DNA of 64,000 bases from Prevotella sp. (GTDB taxonomy: Bacteria; Bacteroidota; Bacteroidia; Bacteroidales; Bacteroidaceae), in NCBI GenBank assembly GCA_017458125.1, contig JAFTGB010000056.1, positions 1 through 64,000 on the forward strand, written 5' to 3'. Of this stretch, positions 27,251 through 35,173 are shown piece after piece; the stretch's first letter is position 1, and every line of letters starts with the position of its first letter. The position numbers were made by a program, and so were the translations under genes. The notes under the pieces are model-generated. The model did no database searches. It was not told the origin of the DNA and saw only the letters and a list, made by a program, of their open reading frames with translations.

Positions 27251-28276
27251 ATGACAAAAGTTGCAATTAACGGTTTTGGCCGTATCGGTCGCCTCGCTTT
27301 CCGTCAGATGTTCGAGGCTGAAGGTTATGAAGTAGTAGCAATCAACGACTTGACCAGCCCCAAGATGCTGGCTCATCTGCTGAAGTATGACACCGCTCAG
27401 GGTGGTTTCTGTGGCAAGTTCGGCGAGAACAAGCACACTGTTGAGGCTGGTGAGGACTACATCGTTGTGGATGGTAAGAAGATTACCATCTATGCTATTC
27501 CTAACGCTGCTGAGCTGCCCTGGGGCAAGCTGGACGTAGACGTTGTTCTGGAGTGCACAGGTTTCTATACTTCTAAGGAGAAGGCTTCTGCTCACCTCAC
27601 CGCTGGTGCTAAGAAGGTTGTTATCTCTGCTCCTGCTGGCAACGACCTGCCCACCATCGTTTACAATGTAAACCACAAGATTCTGACTCCTGCTGATACT
27701 GTTATTTCTGCAGCTTCTTGCACCACCAACTGTCTGGCTCCTATGACCAAGGCCCTGAACGACTTCGCTCCCATCCAGAGCGGTATCATGACCACCGTTC
27801 ACGCTTACACTGGCGACCAGATGATTCTGGACGGTCCTCAGCGCAAGGGTGATGTTCAGCGTGCCCGTGCCGGTGCTCAGAACATCGTTCCTAACTCTAC
27901 TGGTGCTGCTAAGGCTATCGGTCTTGTTATCCCCGAGCTGAACGGTAAGCTCATCGGTGCTGCCCAGCGCGTTCCGACTCCCACAGGTTCTACCACCATC
28001 CTGCACGCTGTTGTTAAGGGCGAGGTGACTGTCGAGGACATCAACGCTGCCATGAAGGCTGCCCAGAACGAGTCGTTCGGTTACACCGAGGAGAAGCTCG
28101 TCTCCAGCGACATCATCGGTATGAAGTTCGGTTCGCTGTTCGACGCTAACCAGACCATGGTCAGCAAGATTGGCGACGGCAACTCGCTGGTTCAGGTGGT
28201 TGCTTGGTACGACAATGAGAACTCTTACACCTCTCAGATGGTTCGCACCATCAAGTACCTCGCTGAGCTGAAGTAA
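27251..28276 (+). CDS. gapA: Glyceraldehyde-3-phosphate dehydrogenase, type I
   Basis: The 341-aa glycolytic enzyme oxidises glyceraldehyde 3-phosphate to 1,3-bisphosphoglycerate with NAD and phosphate. It has the N-terminal Rossmann start [17 protein letters not shown], an Asp in VVAINDL that suits NAD, the active-site [12 protein letters not shown] with Cys157, and [19 protein letters not shown] at the end. Codon use differs clearly from its neighbours, favouring GCT, GTT and GGT, which is typical of very high expression rather than transfer. It has its own promoter and a strong terminator, so it is a single-gene unit. Confidence 0.97.
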   Translation: MTKVAINGFGRIGRLAFRQMFEAEGYEVVAINDLTSPKMLAHLLKYDTAQGGFCGKFGENKHTVEAGEDYIVVDGKKITIYAIPNAAELPWGKLDVDVVLECTGFYTSKEKASAHLTAGAKKVVISAPAGNDLPTIVYNVNHKILTPADTVISAASCTTNCLAPMTKALNDFAPIQSGIMTTVHAYTGDQMILDGPQRKGDVQRARAGAQNIVPNSTGAAKAIGLVIPELNGKLIGAAQRVPTPTGSTTILHAVVKGEVTVEDINAAMKAAQNESFGYTEEKLVSSDIIGMKFGSLFDANQTMVSKIGDGNSLVQVVAWYDNENSYTSQMVRTIKYLAELK

Positions 28277-28307
28277 TACCGTTCCGACGTTCAGTAATTT
28301 AAATAGG

Positions 28308-28344
28308 AAATGCCATCCGATGCTCGTCGGATGGCATTTTTTTT
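28308..28344 (+). terminator. Intrinsic terminator of gapA
   Basis: A perfect 13-bp stem (28308-28320 with 28327-28339) and 6-nt loop are followed by a run of eight T residues ending at 28344. Confidence 0.95.
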
Positions 28345-28437
28345 CGTGCTCGCTGCGTGCTGCCGCCTTGGCTGCAGTGCCGGTTTGCGTCAGCGGGAGC
28401 TTTGTCAAAGCGCGCCTAAAAACTTGCCCAACAGTGT

Positions 28438-28467
28438 TGCCGCCGTTGACAATCAGCAACGGCGGCA
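28438..28467. repeat. GC-rich inverted repeat
   Basis: An 11-bp perfect inverted repeat (TGCCGCCGTTG at 28438-28448 with CAACGGCGGCA at 28457-28467) has an 8-nt loop. It directly precedes the AT-rich 22-nt array and, as two adjoining 22-nt blocks (28427-28470), keeps the same register. The rest of the gap from 28345 to 28746 shows no gene. Confidence 0.75.
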
Positions 28468-28470
28468 TTG

Positions 28471-28536
28471 CAATTTAATTTAAATTGCAGACCAATTTAA
28501 TTTAAATTACCGACCAATTTAATTTAAATTGCAACA
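28471..28536. repeat. Three 22-nt tandem AT-rich units
   Basis: Three adjoining units at 28471-28492, 28493-28514 and 28515-28536 share the 16-nt core CAATTTAATTTAAATT and differ mainly in the last six bases. The core is nearly palindromic. The sequence is unrelated to the other 22-nt arrays but the period is identical. It lies downstream of the gapA terminator. Confidence 0.9.
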
Positions 28537-28710
28537 GCGCGGGGCATGAATGTCAACGCTACCAGCCACATTCGTCAAGATTGGCGATGCTGTCTGGCAA
28601 CGTGTACGGCGTTGATTTCCAGTGTGTTTCTGCGTCCGCTTGCGACGCGTGGAGCGCTCGGCGCGACCCGTCGGTGAGGCCTGACTGGAAAAAATGCCGT
28701 AGATTGTTAT

Positions 28711-28738
28711 GTCGGATGCCATTTTTTTTGTACTTTTG
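28711..28738 (+). promoter_or_regulatory. miaA promoter behind a copy of the gapA terminator arm
   Basis: TACTTTTG at 28731-28738 is the -7 box; the nearest upstream TTG (28704-28706) is 24 nt away, so the -33 element is weak. The 20 bases at 28711-28730 match the 3' arm and T run of the gapA terminator (28326-28345) at 18 of 20 positions. The start codon is only 8 nt downstream. Confidence 0.55.
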
Positions 28739-28746
28739 CCAGTGCT

Positions 28747-29694
28747 ATGCATAAGATGATAACCATATTGGGACCGACGGCCAGCGGCAAGACTCCGTTG
28801 GCGGCGGCACTGGCCAACGTGATGGGCGGCGAGGTTATCTCGGCCGACTCCCGTCAGGTGTATCGGCGTATGGACATCGGGACGGGCAAGGACTTGAAGG
28901 ATTATGATGTACCATGTACGAAGGACGAGGGACGAAGGACGACGTACCATGTGCCTTACCACCTTATTGATATAGCCGAGCCAGGTACGAAGTACAACCT
29001 GTTCCAGTATCAGCAGGATTTCTTCGATGCCTATAATAATATAATAGGTAGGGGAAAGGTACCCATACTCTGCGGCGGCACCGGACTCTACATCGAAGCC
29101 GTATTGAAGGGATACCAGCTGTCGCCCGTGCCGCAGAACCACGCTCTGCGCCAGCGACTGGAAGGAAAGTCGCTGGCCGAGCTGACGGAAATGCTGCGCG
29201 AGCTGAAGGAAAAGAGCGGCTCCGTGATGCACAACACCACCGACGTGGACTCCCCGCAGCGGGCCATCCGGGCCATAGAGATAGAGGAGTACAACCTGCA
29301 TACACCAGTCCCCAGACGTGCGCTGCCCCCCATCGACTCACTCATCATCGGCGTCAGCATTGACCGCGAGGCCCGCCGCGAGAAGATTACCCGACGGCTG
29401 AAGGCACGCTTGGAGGAGGGCATGATAGCAGAAGTGGAGGCACTGCTGGCCGAAGGCATCGCTGCCGACGACCTCATCTACTACGGATTGGAGTACAAGT
29501 TCGTGACGCAGTACGTCATCGGGCAACTGACTTACGACGAGATGTTCCGCCAGTTAGAGATAGCCATCCATCAGTTTGCCAAGCGCCAGATGACGTGGTT
29601 CCGGGGCATGGAGCGTCGCGGCTTCACCATTCACTGGATTGACGCCCTGCAACCCATGGAGCAGAAGGTAGAGCAAATTATGGCTATCGTCTGA
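28747..29694 (+). CDS. miaA: tRNA dimethylallyltransferase
   Basis: MiaA transfers a dimethylallyl group to A37 of tRNAs that read codons starting with U. The 315-aa protein has the P-loop GPTASGKT near residue 10, ISADSRQVYRRMDIGTGKDL and VPYHLIDI, RGKVPILCGGTGLYIEAVL, and the late YGLEYKF and RQMTWFRGM. The region between KDLKDY and VPYHLIDI is longer than I expect and is encoded by short DNA repeats (28909-28952). Two starts are possible, ATG 28747 or ATG 28756. Both lie very near the -7 box, so the mRNA would have little or no leader. Confidence 0.9.
   Translation: MHKMITILGPTASGKTPLAAALANVMGGEVISADSRQVYRRMDIGTGKDLKDYDVPCTKDEGRRTTYHVPYHLIDIAEPGTKYNLFQYQQDFFDAYNNIIGRGKVPILCGGTGLYIEAVLKGYQLSPVPQNHALRQRLEGKSLAELTEMLRELKEKSGSVMHNTTDVDSPQRAIRAIEIEEYNLHTPVPRRALPPIDSLIIGVSIDREARREKITRRLKARLEEGMIAEVEALLAEGIAADDLIYYGLEYKFVTQYVIGQLTYDEMFRQLEIAIHQFAKRQMTWFRGMERRGFTIHWIDALQPMEQKVEQIMAIV
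28909..28952. repeat. Minisatellite-like repeat inside miaA
   Basis: GTACCATGT at 28909-28917 and 28944-28952 flanks 7-nt units related to GAAGGAC (GAAGGAC, GAGGGAC, GAAGGAC). The sequence looks like intergenic filler but stays in frame in miaA, encoding residues about 55-69. Confidence 0.75.
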
Positions 29695-29743
29695 AGCGGA
29701 TGGGCCGGGGGCCGGTGGTTGAATGCAAATTGTAGTTAATAAT

Positions 29744-29774
29744 TTGGAAGTGTCAACATGTTTTCTTAACTTTG
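29744..29774 (+). promoter_or_regulatory. Promoter of the Rpn-type nuclease gene
   Basis: TTG at 29744-29746, 20 nt, then TAACTTTG at 29767-29774. The ATG is at 29804. Confidence 0.75.
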
Positions 29775-29803
29775 TAGCCTAATAGTAATATTGTGGACAG
29801 CGT

Positions 29804-30733
29804 ATGAAAGACAGGACATATATTAGTTTCGACTGGGCACTGAAGCGCCTATTGCGCGACAAAGCTAACTTTGGCGTGCTGGAGGGATTTGTGTCTACAC
29901 TGTTAGACCGGAAAGTGAAGATTCATCGGTTGTTGGAAAGCGAGGGCAATAAGGACCGTGACGATGCAAAGCAGAACCGCGTTGACCTTCTGGCCGAAGA
30001 CGAAGACGGAGAATTGCTGCTCGTCGAGGTGCAGGGCGAGTCGGAGTACGCCTACTTCCAGCGCATCCTGTTCGGTGCCTCCAAGCTTGTGACAGAGTAT
30101 ATTGACAGCGGGAAAAACTATGAGAACGTGAAGAAAGTCTATAGCATCAACATCGTTTACTTCGACCTCGGGCAGGGAAAGGATTTCGTCTACCGCGGTC
30201 GCACGGTGTTCCGTGGCGAACACTACGATGACGTGCTGCAACTGTCGTCGTTCCAGCAGCAGAAATTCGGAGTCGATGCCGTTTATAAACTTTTCCCGGA
30301 ATATATCATCCTGAAGGTGAACGACTTTAACCGTTGGTCGAAGGTGCCGCTGGAACAGTGGTGCTACTTCCTGGCAAACACCGATATTCCTGAGGATGCC
30401 AATGCCCCCGGTCTGCAGGAGGCGCGGCAGAAGTTATTGTTTACCAAGATGAGTCGCGAGGAGCAGGCGGCCTACCGTCGCTACATTGATGACCGTGTCA
30501 TCCTGGCAGACCAGATAGTAACGGCCAGAGGAGAAGGAAAACTTGAAGGACGTGCCGAGGGTCTTGAGGAAGGTCGTGCTGAGGGTCTTGAGGAAGGACG
30601 TGCCGAGGGACGTGCCGAGGGGCGTGCTGAAGAGCGTTTGGCCAATGCACGGAGCCTGAAAACTAATGGCGTCCCTATGGAGGTAATCGTCAAAAGCCTT
30701 GGATTAACTAACGACGAGATTGTGCAGCTTTGA
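29804..30733 (+). CDS. Rpn-family PD-(D/E)XK nuclease (transposase-like)
   Basis: Rpn proteins are PD-(D/E)XK nucleases that raise recombination; many are listed as putative transposases. The 309-aa protein starts YISFDWALKRLLRDKANFGVL, typical of the Bacteroidetes group. The nuclease core reads RVDLLAEDEDGELLLVEVQ at about residues 58-76, with Asp, Glu and Gln in place. The C-terminal third carries tandem EGRAEGLEE-type repeats (about 245-280), encoded by near-perfect DNA repeats, before a short final domain (VPMEVIVKSLGLTNDEIVQL). Repeat number in this family commonly varies. It has its own promoter, and the following lipid-kinase-like gene starts 34 nt downstream. Confidence 0.85.
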   Translation: MKDRTYISFDWALKRLLRDKANFGVLEGFVSTLLDRKVKIHRLLESEGNKDRDDAKQNRVDLLAEDEDGELLLVEVQGESEYAYFQRILFGASKLVTEYIDSGKNYENVKKVYSINIVYFDLGQGKDFVYRGRTVFRGEHYDDVLQLSSFQQQKFGVDAVYKLFPEYIILKVNDFNRWSKVPLEQWCYFLANTDIPEDANAPGLQEARQKLLFTKMSREEQAAYRRYIDDRVILADQIVTARGEGKLEGRAEGLEEGRAEGLEEGRAEGRAEGRAEERLANARSLKTNGVPMEVIVKSLGLTNDEIVQL

Positions 30734-30767
30734 GTCGTAATAAAATTATTCAGCCAAGAAGAAAGCC

Positions 30768-31694
30768 ATGACTGTAAAAGAAACACGATGGGGTATCCTG
30801 TATTGCCCGAAAGGACGCAACAGCAAGCAGCGCGAGAAGATACAGCGCGTGCTCGACGAAAGTCAGGTGCAGTACGATTTCGTTCAGAGCGAAAGCAGCG
30901 ACAGCGTGGAGCGGCTGATGACGATGCTCATCCACAACGGCTATAAAACCATCGTCATAGCCGGTGGCGACTCGGCACTGAACGATGCCGTCAACTGTCT
31001 GATGAAGGAAGAAAAGCAGGTGCGCGACAGCATAGCCATGGGCGTCATACCCAACGGCATGGTCAACGACTTCGCACGCTACTGGAACTTCAAGGAAGGC
31101 AATCTGGAACAGACCGTCGCCTGGCTCAAGAAGCAGCGCGTACGCAAAGTCGACTTGGGCTGCATTCGCTACACCAACAAGCAGGGAGAGCAGTGCCACC
31201 GCTACTTCCTGAACTGCGTCAATATCGGCCTTATTGCCGACATCATGAACCTGCGGCGCCAGACACGCTCGCTGCTAGGGTCGCGCACGCTGTCGTTCAT
31301 CGTCAGCATTTTCCTCATGATTTTTCATCGCATGGACTACAAGATGCATCTGAAAATCAACAGCGACGTCATCAGCCGCAAGGTGATGACGCTATGCGTC
31401 GGCAGCGGTCCCGGCTACGGCCAGACACCAAGTGCTGTGCCCTACAACGGTATGCTGGACGTGTCGGTGGTCTATCATGCCGAAATCATGCAGGTGTTGG
31501 CCGGGCTGTGGCTGCTCATCACAGGGCGCTTCCTCAACCACCGCAGCGTGCATCCCTATCGTACGCGCGAGGTGCAGGTGGAGGAGGCCAAGCACGCGCT
31601 GGTGGGCGTTGACGGCCGTCTGTTAGGCACGCCCGCGGGTCCCTATCGCATCAGCATCGAGCAGGAGGTCATCAACTTTCTGATACCAGATTAA
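30768..31694 (+). CDS. Diacylglycerol/sphingosine kinase-like protein
   Basis: The 308-aa protein has the DAGK catalytic fold (YegS/DgkB type), which phosphorylates lipid alcohols such as diacylglycerol or sphingoid bases. It begins WGILYCPKGRNSKQREKI. The nucleotide-binding loop reads IVIAGGDSALNDAVN where most members have GGDGTxNE. MGVIPNGMVNDFARYW and LNCVNIGLIADIM fit the rest of the fold. The altered loop could change nucleotide use or activity. The C-terminal beta domain (VVYHAEIMQVLAG to ISIEQEVINFL) is complete. Bacteroidales make sphingolipids, so a sphingoid substrate is possible but not shown. It is probably co-transcribed with the nuclease gene. Confidence 0.78.
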   Translation: MTVKETRWGILYCPKGRNSKQREKIQRVLDESQVQYDFVQSESSDSVERLMTMLIHNGYKTIVIAGGDSALNDAVNCLMKEEKQVRDSIAMGVIPNGMVNDFARYWNFKEGNLEQTVAWLKKQRVRKVDLGCIRYTNKQGEQCHRYFLNCVNIGLIADIMNLRRQTRSLLGSRTLSFIVSIFLMIFHRMDYKMHLKINSDVISRKVMTLCVGSGPGYGQTPSAVPYNGMLDVSVVYHAEIMQVLAGLWLLITGRFLNHRSVHPYRTREVQVEEAKHALVGVDGRLLGTPAGPYRISIEQEVINFLIPD

Positions 31695-31725
31695 GGGCTT
31701 TTTTTGTTAAATAACCTTATTTCTT

Positions 31726-31755
31726 TTGCCGACTGACTAAAAAACACTACCTTTG
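31726..31755 (+). promoter_or_regulatory. Promoter of the glycogen cluster
   Basis: TTG at 31726-31728, 19 nt, then TACCTTTG at 31748-31755, 56 nt before the first gene of the cluster. Confidence 0.75.
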
Positions 31756-31811
31756 GGGAATTAAAATCTAAAACAATCAATAAATAGGACTAAATACTTA
31801 TTATAGGAACT

Positions 31812-33794
31812 ATGAGTTATTTGCGATTAGAAAAAGCTGTAATGACCAACTTGGAGGAGTCGCTACGTCGTGAATTGCTTCGGACCAACCGTTCTGGCGC
31901 TTATAGTGCGTCGACGCTCGTCGACTGTAATACCCGCAAGTACCACGGTTTGCTCGTTGTTCCCGTACCTGAACTTGACGACGAGAACCATGTACTGCTC
32001 TCGACGTTAGACTGTACGGTAATTCAGCACGGTGCAGAGTTCAACCTCGGACTCCACAAGTACCAGGGCAACAACTTCAGCCCTAAGGGTCACAAGTACA
32101 TCCGTGAGTTCACATGTGATGTAGTGCCCACCACTCTTTACCGAGTCGGTGGCGTAGTGTTGAAGAGGGAAACCATCTTCCAGGCCTATGAGGACCGCAT
32201 CCTTATACGCTACACGCTGGAGGATGCCCACTCGGCCACCACACTGCGTTTCCGCCCCTTCCTGGCTTTCCGCTCGGTGCGCCAGTTTACGCACGAGAAC
32301 GCCACGGCGTCGCGCGAGTATCATCCAGTCGACAACGGCATCAGCACTTGCATGTATGCTGGCTATCCCAACCTCTACATGCAGTTCAACAAGAAGAACG
32401 AGTTCGTCTTCATGCCCGACTGGTATCGCGGCATTGAGTACCCCAAGGAGCAGGAGCGCGGCTATGCGTCCAACGAGGACCTCTACGTTCCCGGTTACTT
32501 CGAGATAAGCATCAAGAAGGGCGAGAGCATCATCTTCGCCGCCTCCACCAAGGAGATTAAGAGCAGCCAGCTGAAGACGCTGTTCCAGAAGGAGATGGAC
32601 CTGCGCCAGCCCCGCGACAACTTCTACCACTGCCTGGTGGCTGCTGCCCACCAGTTCCACTTCCGCGACCGCCGCAGCGGCAGTTCGCCTGAGCATCTTG
32701 ACGACAACGACGACCGCTACCTGCTGGCTGGCTACCCGTGGTTCAAGACCCGTGCCCGCGACACCTTTATTGCATTGCCGGGCCTGACGTTGGCTATTGG
32801 CGAACAGGACTACTTCGAGCATGTCATGAAGACCGCTGAGAAGGGACTGCGCGAGTTTATGGAAGACAAGCCGCTGAGCGTGAAAATCTACGAGATAGAG
32901 CATCCCGACGTGCCCCTGTGGGCCATTTGGGCTATCCAGCAGTATGCCAAGGATGCCGGACTGGAGAAAGGTTACAAGATGTACGGCAAACTGGTGAAGG
33001 ACATTGTGAAGTACGTCATTGACGGCGGCAACGCCAACATGCGACTCGACGACAACGGACTGCTTTATGCCAACGGGCGCGACAAGGCTATCACTTGGAT
33101 GAACTCCACGGCCAACGGCCGACCGGTGGTGCCGCGTTCGGGCTACATTGTCGAGTTCAATGCCCTGTGGTACAACGCCCTGAAGTTCTGCGCTGCACTG
33201 GAGGCAGAGTTCGGTGACAAGAAGCTCGCTGCCAAGTTAGAGGAGCGTGCCGAGCTGTGCAAGCAGTCGTTCGTCGACACCTTCATGAACGAGTACGGCT
33301 ATCTGCTTGACTACGTCGACGGCAGCATGATGGACTGGAGCGTACGTCCCAACATGATTTTCGCCGTGGCACTCGACTACTCGCCCCTGTCGCAAGACCA
33401 GAAGAAGAGTGTGCTTGACATCTGCACACGCGAACTGCTCACCCCCAAGGGACTGCGCTCGCTGTCGCCGAAGAGCGGCGGCTACAACCCCATGTACGTC
33501 GGACCGCAGACACAGCGCGACTACGCCTACCATCAGGGTACGGCATGGCCTTGGCTGGGCGGTTTTTACATGGAGGCTTGCCTGAAGCTCTATAAGCGCA
33601 CCCGACTGTCGTTCATCGAACGCCAGATGGTGGGCTACGAAGACGAGATAAACTATCACGCTTTAGGAACCATCAGCGAGCTCTTCGACGGCAACCCGCC
33701 GTTCCACGGACGCGGAGCCATGGCCTTCGCCATGAACGTGGCCGAGATACTGCGCACGCTGAAACTCTTAGAGAAATACACTTATCAAAAATAA
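31812..33794 (+). CDS. Glycogen debranching enzyme (amylo-alpha-1,6-glucosidase, GH133-like)
   Basis: It hydrolyses alpha-1,6 branch points of glycogen or similar glucans in the cytoplasm. The 660-aa protein has an N-terminal GDE_N domain (about 15-240, including RTNRSGAYSASTLVDCNTR and KYHGLLVVP) and a C-terminal (alpha/alpha)6 GDE_C domain (about 300-650). The latter has YPWFKTRARDTFIALPGLTL, SGYIVEFNALWYNALKF and YHQGTAWPWLGGFYMEA. Length is normal for the bacterial form. It leads a three-gene cluster with a glycogen-synthase-like glycosyltransferase 16 nt downstream and a GH57 enzyme. Confidence 0.9.
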   Translation: MSYLRLEKAVMTNLEESLRRELLRTNRSGAYSASTLVDCNTRKYHGLLVVPVPELDDENHVLLSTLDCTVIQHGAEFNLGLHKYQGNNFSPKGHKYIREFTCDVVPTTLYRVGGVVLKRETIFQAYEDRILIRYTLEDAHSATTLRFRPFLAFRSVRQFTHENATASREYHPVDNGISTCMYAGYPNLYMQFNKKNEFVFMPDWYRGIEYPKEQERGYASNEDLYVPGYFEISIKKGESIIFAASTKEIKSSQLKTLFQKEMDLRQPRDNFYHCLVAAAHQFHFRDRRSGSSPEHLDDNDDRYLLAGYPWFKTRARDTFIALPGLTLAIGEQDYFEHVMKTAEKGLREFMEDKPLSVKIYEIEHPDVPLWAIWAIQQYAKDAGLEKGYKMYGKLVKDIVKYVIDGGNANMRLDDNGLLYANGRDKAITWMNSTANGRPVVPRSGYIVEFNALWYNALKFCAALEAEFGDKKLAAKLEERAELCKQSFVDTFMNEYGYLLDYVDGSMMDWSVRPNMIFAVALDYSPLSQDQKKSVLDICTRELLTPKGLRSLSPKSGGYNPMYVGPQTQRDYAYHQGTAWPWLGGFYMEACLKLYKRTRLSFIERQMVGYEDEINYHALGTISELFDGNPPFHGRGAMAFAMNVAEILRTLKLLEKYTYQK

Positions 33795-33810
33795 ATAAGG
33801 AGGACGCCGT

Positions 33811-35082
33811 ATGAAAGTATTAATGTTTGGATGGGAGTATCCTCCTCACGTATTCGGTGGACTGGCCACCGCTAACTATGGTATTTCGCAGGGTCTGCAC
33901 GCCCAGGGCGACATGGACATAACTTTGTGTCTGCCACATCCCTTTGGCGATGAAGACCGCTCGGCCTGCAACATTGTGGCTATGAATGCCGTACCCATTG
34001 CCTGGCGCGACGTATCGGCCGACTATGTACGCGAACGTGTGGGCAACATTATGGACCCTGAACTCTATTTCCGTCTGCGCGACCACCTGTATGCCGACTT
34101 CAACTACATGCATGTCAACGACTTGGGTGCCATGGAGTTTGCAGGAGGCTATCCTGGCAACCTGCACGAGGAAATCAACAACTACTCTATCATCGCCGGT
34201 GTCGTGGCCCGTACCTTCGACTACGACATCATCCATGCCCACGACTGGCTGACCTATCCTGCCGGTATCCATGCCAAGCAGGTATCAGGCAAACCCTTGT
34301 GCATCCATGTCCATGCCACCGACTTCGACCGCAGCCGCGGCAAGGTGAACCCCACCGTCTACTCAATAGAGAAGAACGGTATGGACAATGCCGACTGCAT
34401 CATGTGCGTATCGGAACTGACGCGCCAGACCGTCATCAACCAGTATCATCAGGACCCGCGTAAATGCTTCACCGTGCACAACGCCGTCTATCCGCTGCCC
34501 CAGGAGTATCAGGACATTCCGCGCCCTGACCATACGGGCAAGGACAAGGTGGTGACATTCCTTGGTCGAATCACCATGCAGAAAGGCCCCGAGTATTTCG
34601 TCGAGGCTGCCAACATGGTCATCCGCCGCACCAGGAACGTGCGCTTCTGCATGGCCGGTTCGGGCGACATGATGGACGCCATGATACATCTGGCTGCCGA
34701 GCGTGGCATTGCCGACCGCTTCCACTTCCCCGGATTTATGCGCGGCAAGCAGGTCTACGAGTGTCTGAAGGACTCTGACGTCTACGTCATGCCGTCAGTA
34801 TCGGAGCCTTTCGGTATCTCGCCTCTTGAAGCTATGCAGTGCGGCACGCCGTCGATTATATCGAAACAGTCGGGCTGCGCCGAAATCCTCAACAACTGCA
34901 TCAAGGTGGACTACTGGGACATCCACGCCCTGGCCGACGCCATCTACAGCATCTGTGCCAACGAGTCGCTCTTCACCTACCTCAAGGAGGAGGGCAAGAA
35001 CGAGGTGGACCAGATAACCTGGGAGAAGGTTGGTGCCTGGATCGCCACGCTGTATAAGAGAACGTTAGGGTGGGAACAGTAG
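33811..35082 (+). CDS. Glycogen-synthase-like glycosyltransferase, family 4
   Basis: This 423-aa GT-B enzyme probably builds alpha-1,4-glucan from a nucleotide-glucose donor. It begins VLMFGWEYPPHVFGGLATANYG and has IIHAHDWLTYPAGI. The C-terminal domain has VTFLGRITMQKGPEYFVEA and the donor-site segment SVSEPFGISPLEAMQCG with the EX7E Glu residues. It is of the GT4 kind seen in Bacteroidetes glycogen clusters rather than the GT5 GlgA of E. coli. Its position between a debranching enzyme and a GH57 enzyme supports a glycogen role. Confidence 0.85.
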   Translation: MKVLMFGWEYPPHVFGGLATANYGISQGLHAQGDMDITLCLPHPFGDEDRSACNIVAMNAVPIAWRDVSADYVRERVGNIMDPELYFRLRDHLYADFNYMHVNDLGAMEFAGGYPGNLHEEINNYSIIAGVVARTFDYDIIHAHDWLTYPAGIHAKQVSGKPLCIHVHATDFDRSRGKVNPTVYSIEKNGMDNADCIMCVSELTRQTVINQYHQDPRKCFTVHNAVYPLPQEYQDIPRPDHTGKDKVVTFLGRITMQKGPEYFVEAANMVIRRTRNVRFCMAGSGDMMDAMIHLAAERGIADRFHFPGFMRGKQVYECLKDSDVYVMPSVSEPFGISPLEAMQCGTPSIISKQSGCAEILNNCIKVDYWDIHALADAIYSICANESLFTYLKEEGKNEVDQITWEKVGAWIATLYKRTLGWEQ

Positions 35083-35087
35083 CATTG

Positions 35088-35168
35088 GACGATTGGACTA
35101 TTTCACGATTGGACAATTGCAATGCCGACTTTAATAGTAAAATAGTGAAATTGTAAAATAGTAAAATA
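35088..35168. repeat. Short degenerate repeats between glycogen genes
   Basis: The gap holds two kinds of simple repeat: ACGATTGGAC twice (about 35093-35118) and GTAAAATAGT-like words (about 35138-35168). No promoter box is seen, so the GH57 gene probably relies on read-through. Confidence 0.6.
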
Positions 35169-35173
35169 AGAGT

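Noticed and set aside
27242..28468. 408-codon open frame on the minus strand opposite gapA
   Set aside because: It is a mirror of gapA, whose biased codons leave few stops on the other strand. The translation has no recognisable domain and the gapA call is certain.
28471..28536. Possible CRISPR array
   Set aside because: The units are directly adjacent with no spacers, only 22 nt long, and no cas genes are near. The same applies to the arrays at 2461 and 49992.
28541..28700. Possible decayed gene between gapA and miaA
   Set aside because: Short frames exist on both strands but none shows a motif, and only the terminator-like and repeat sequences are convincing.
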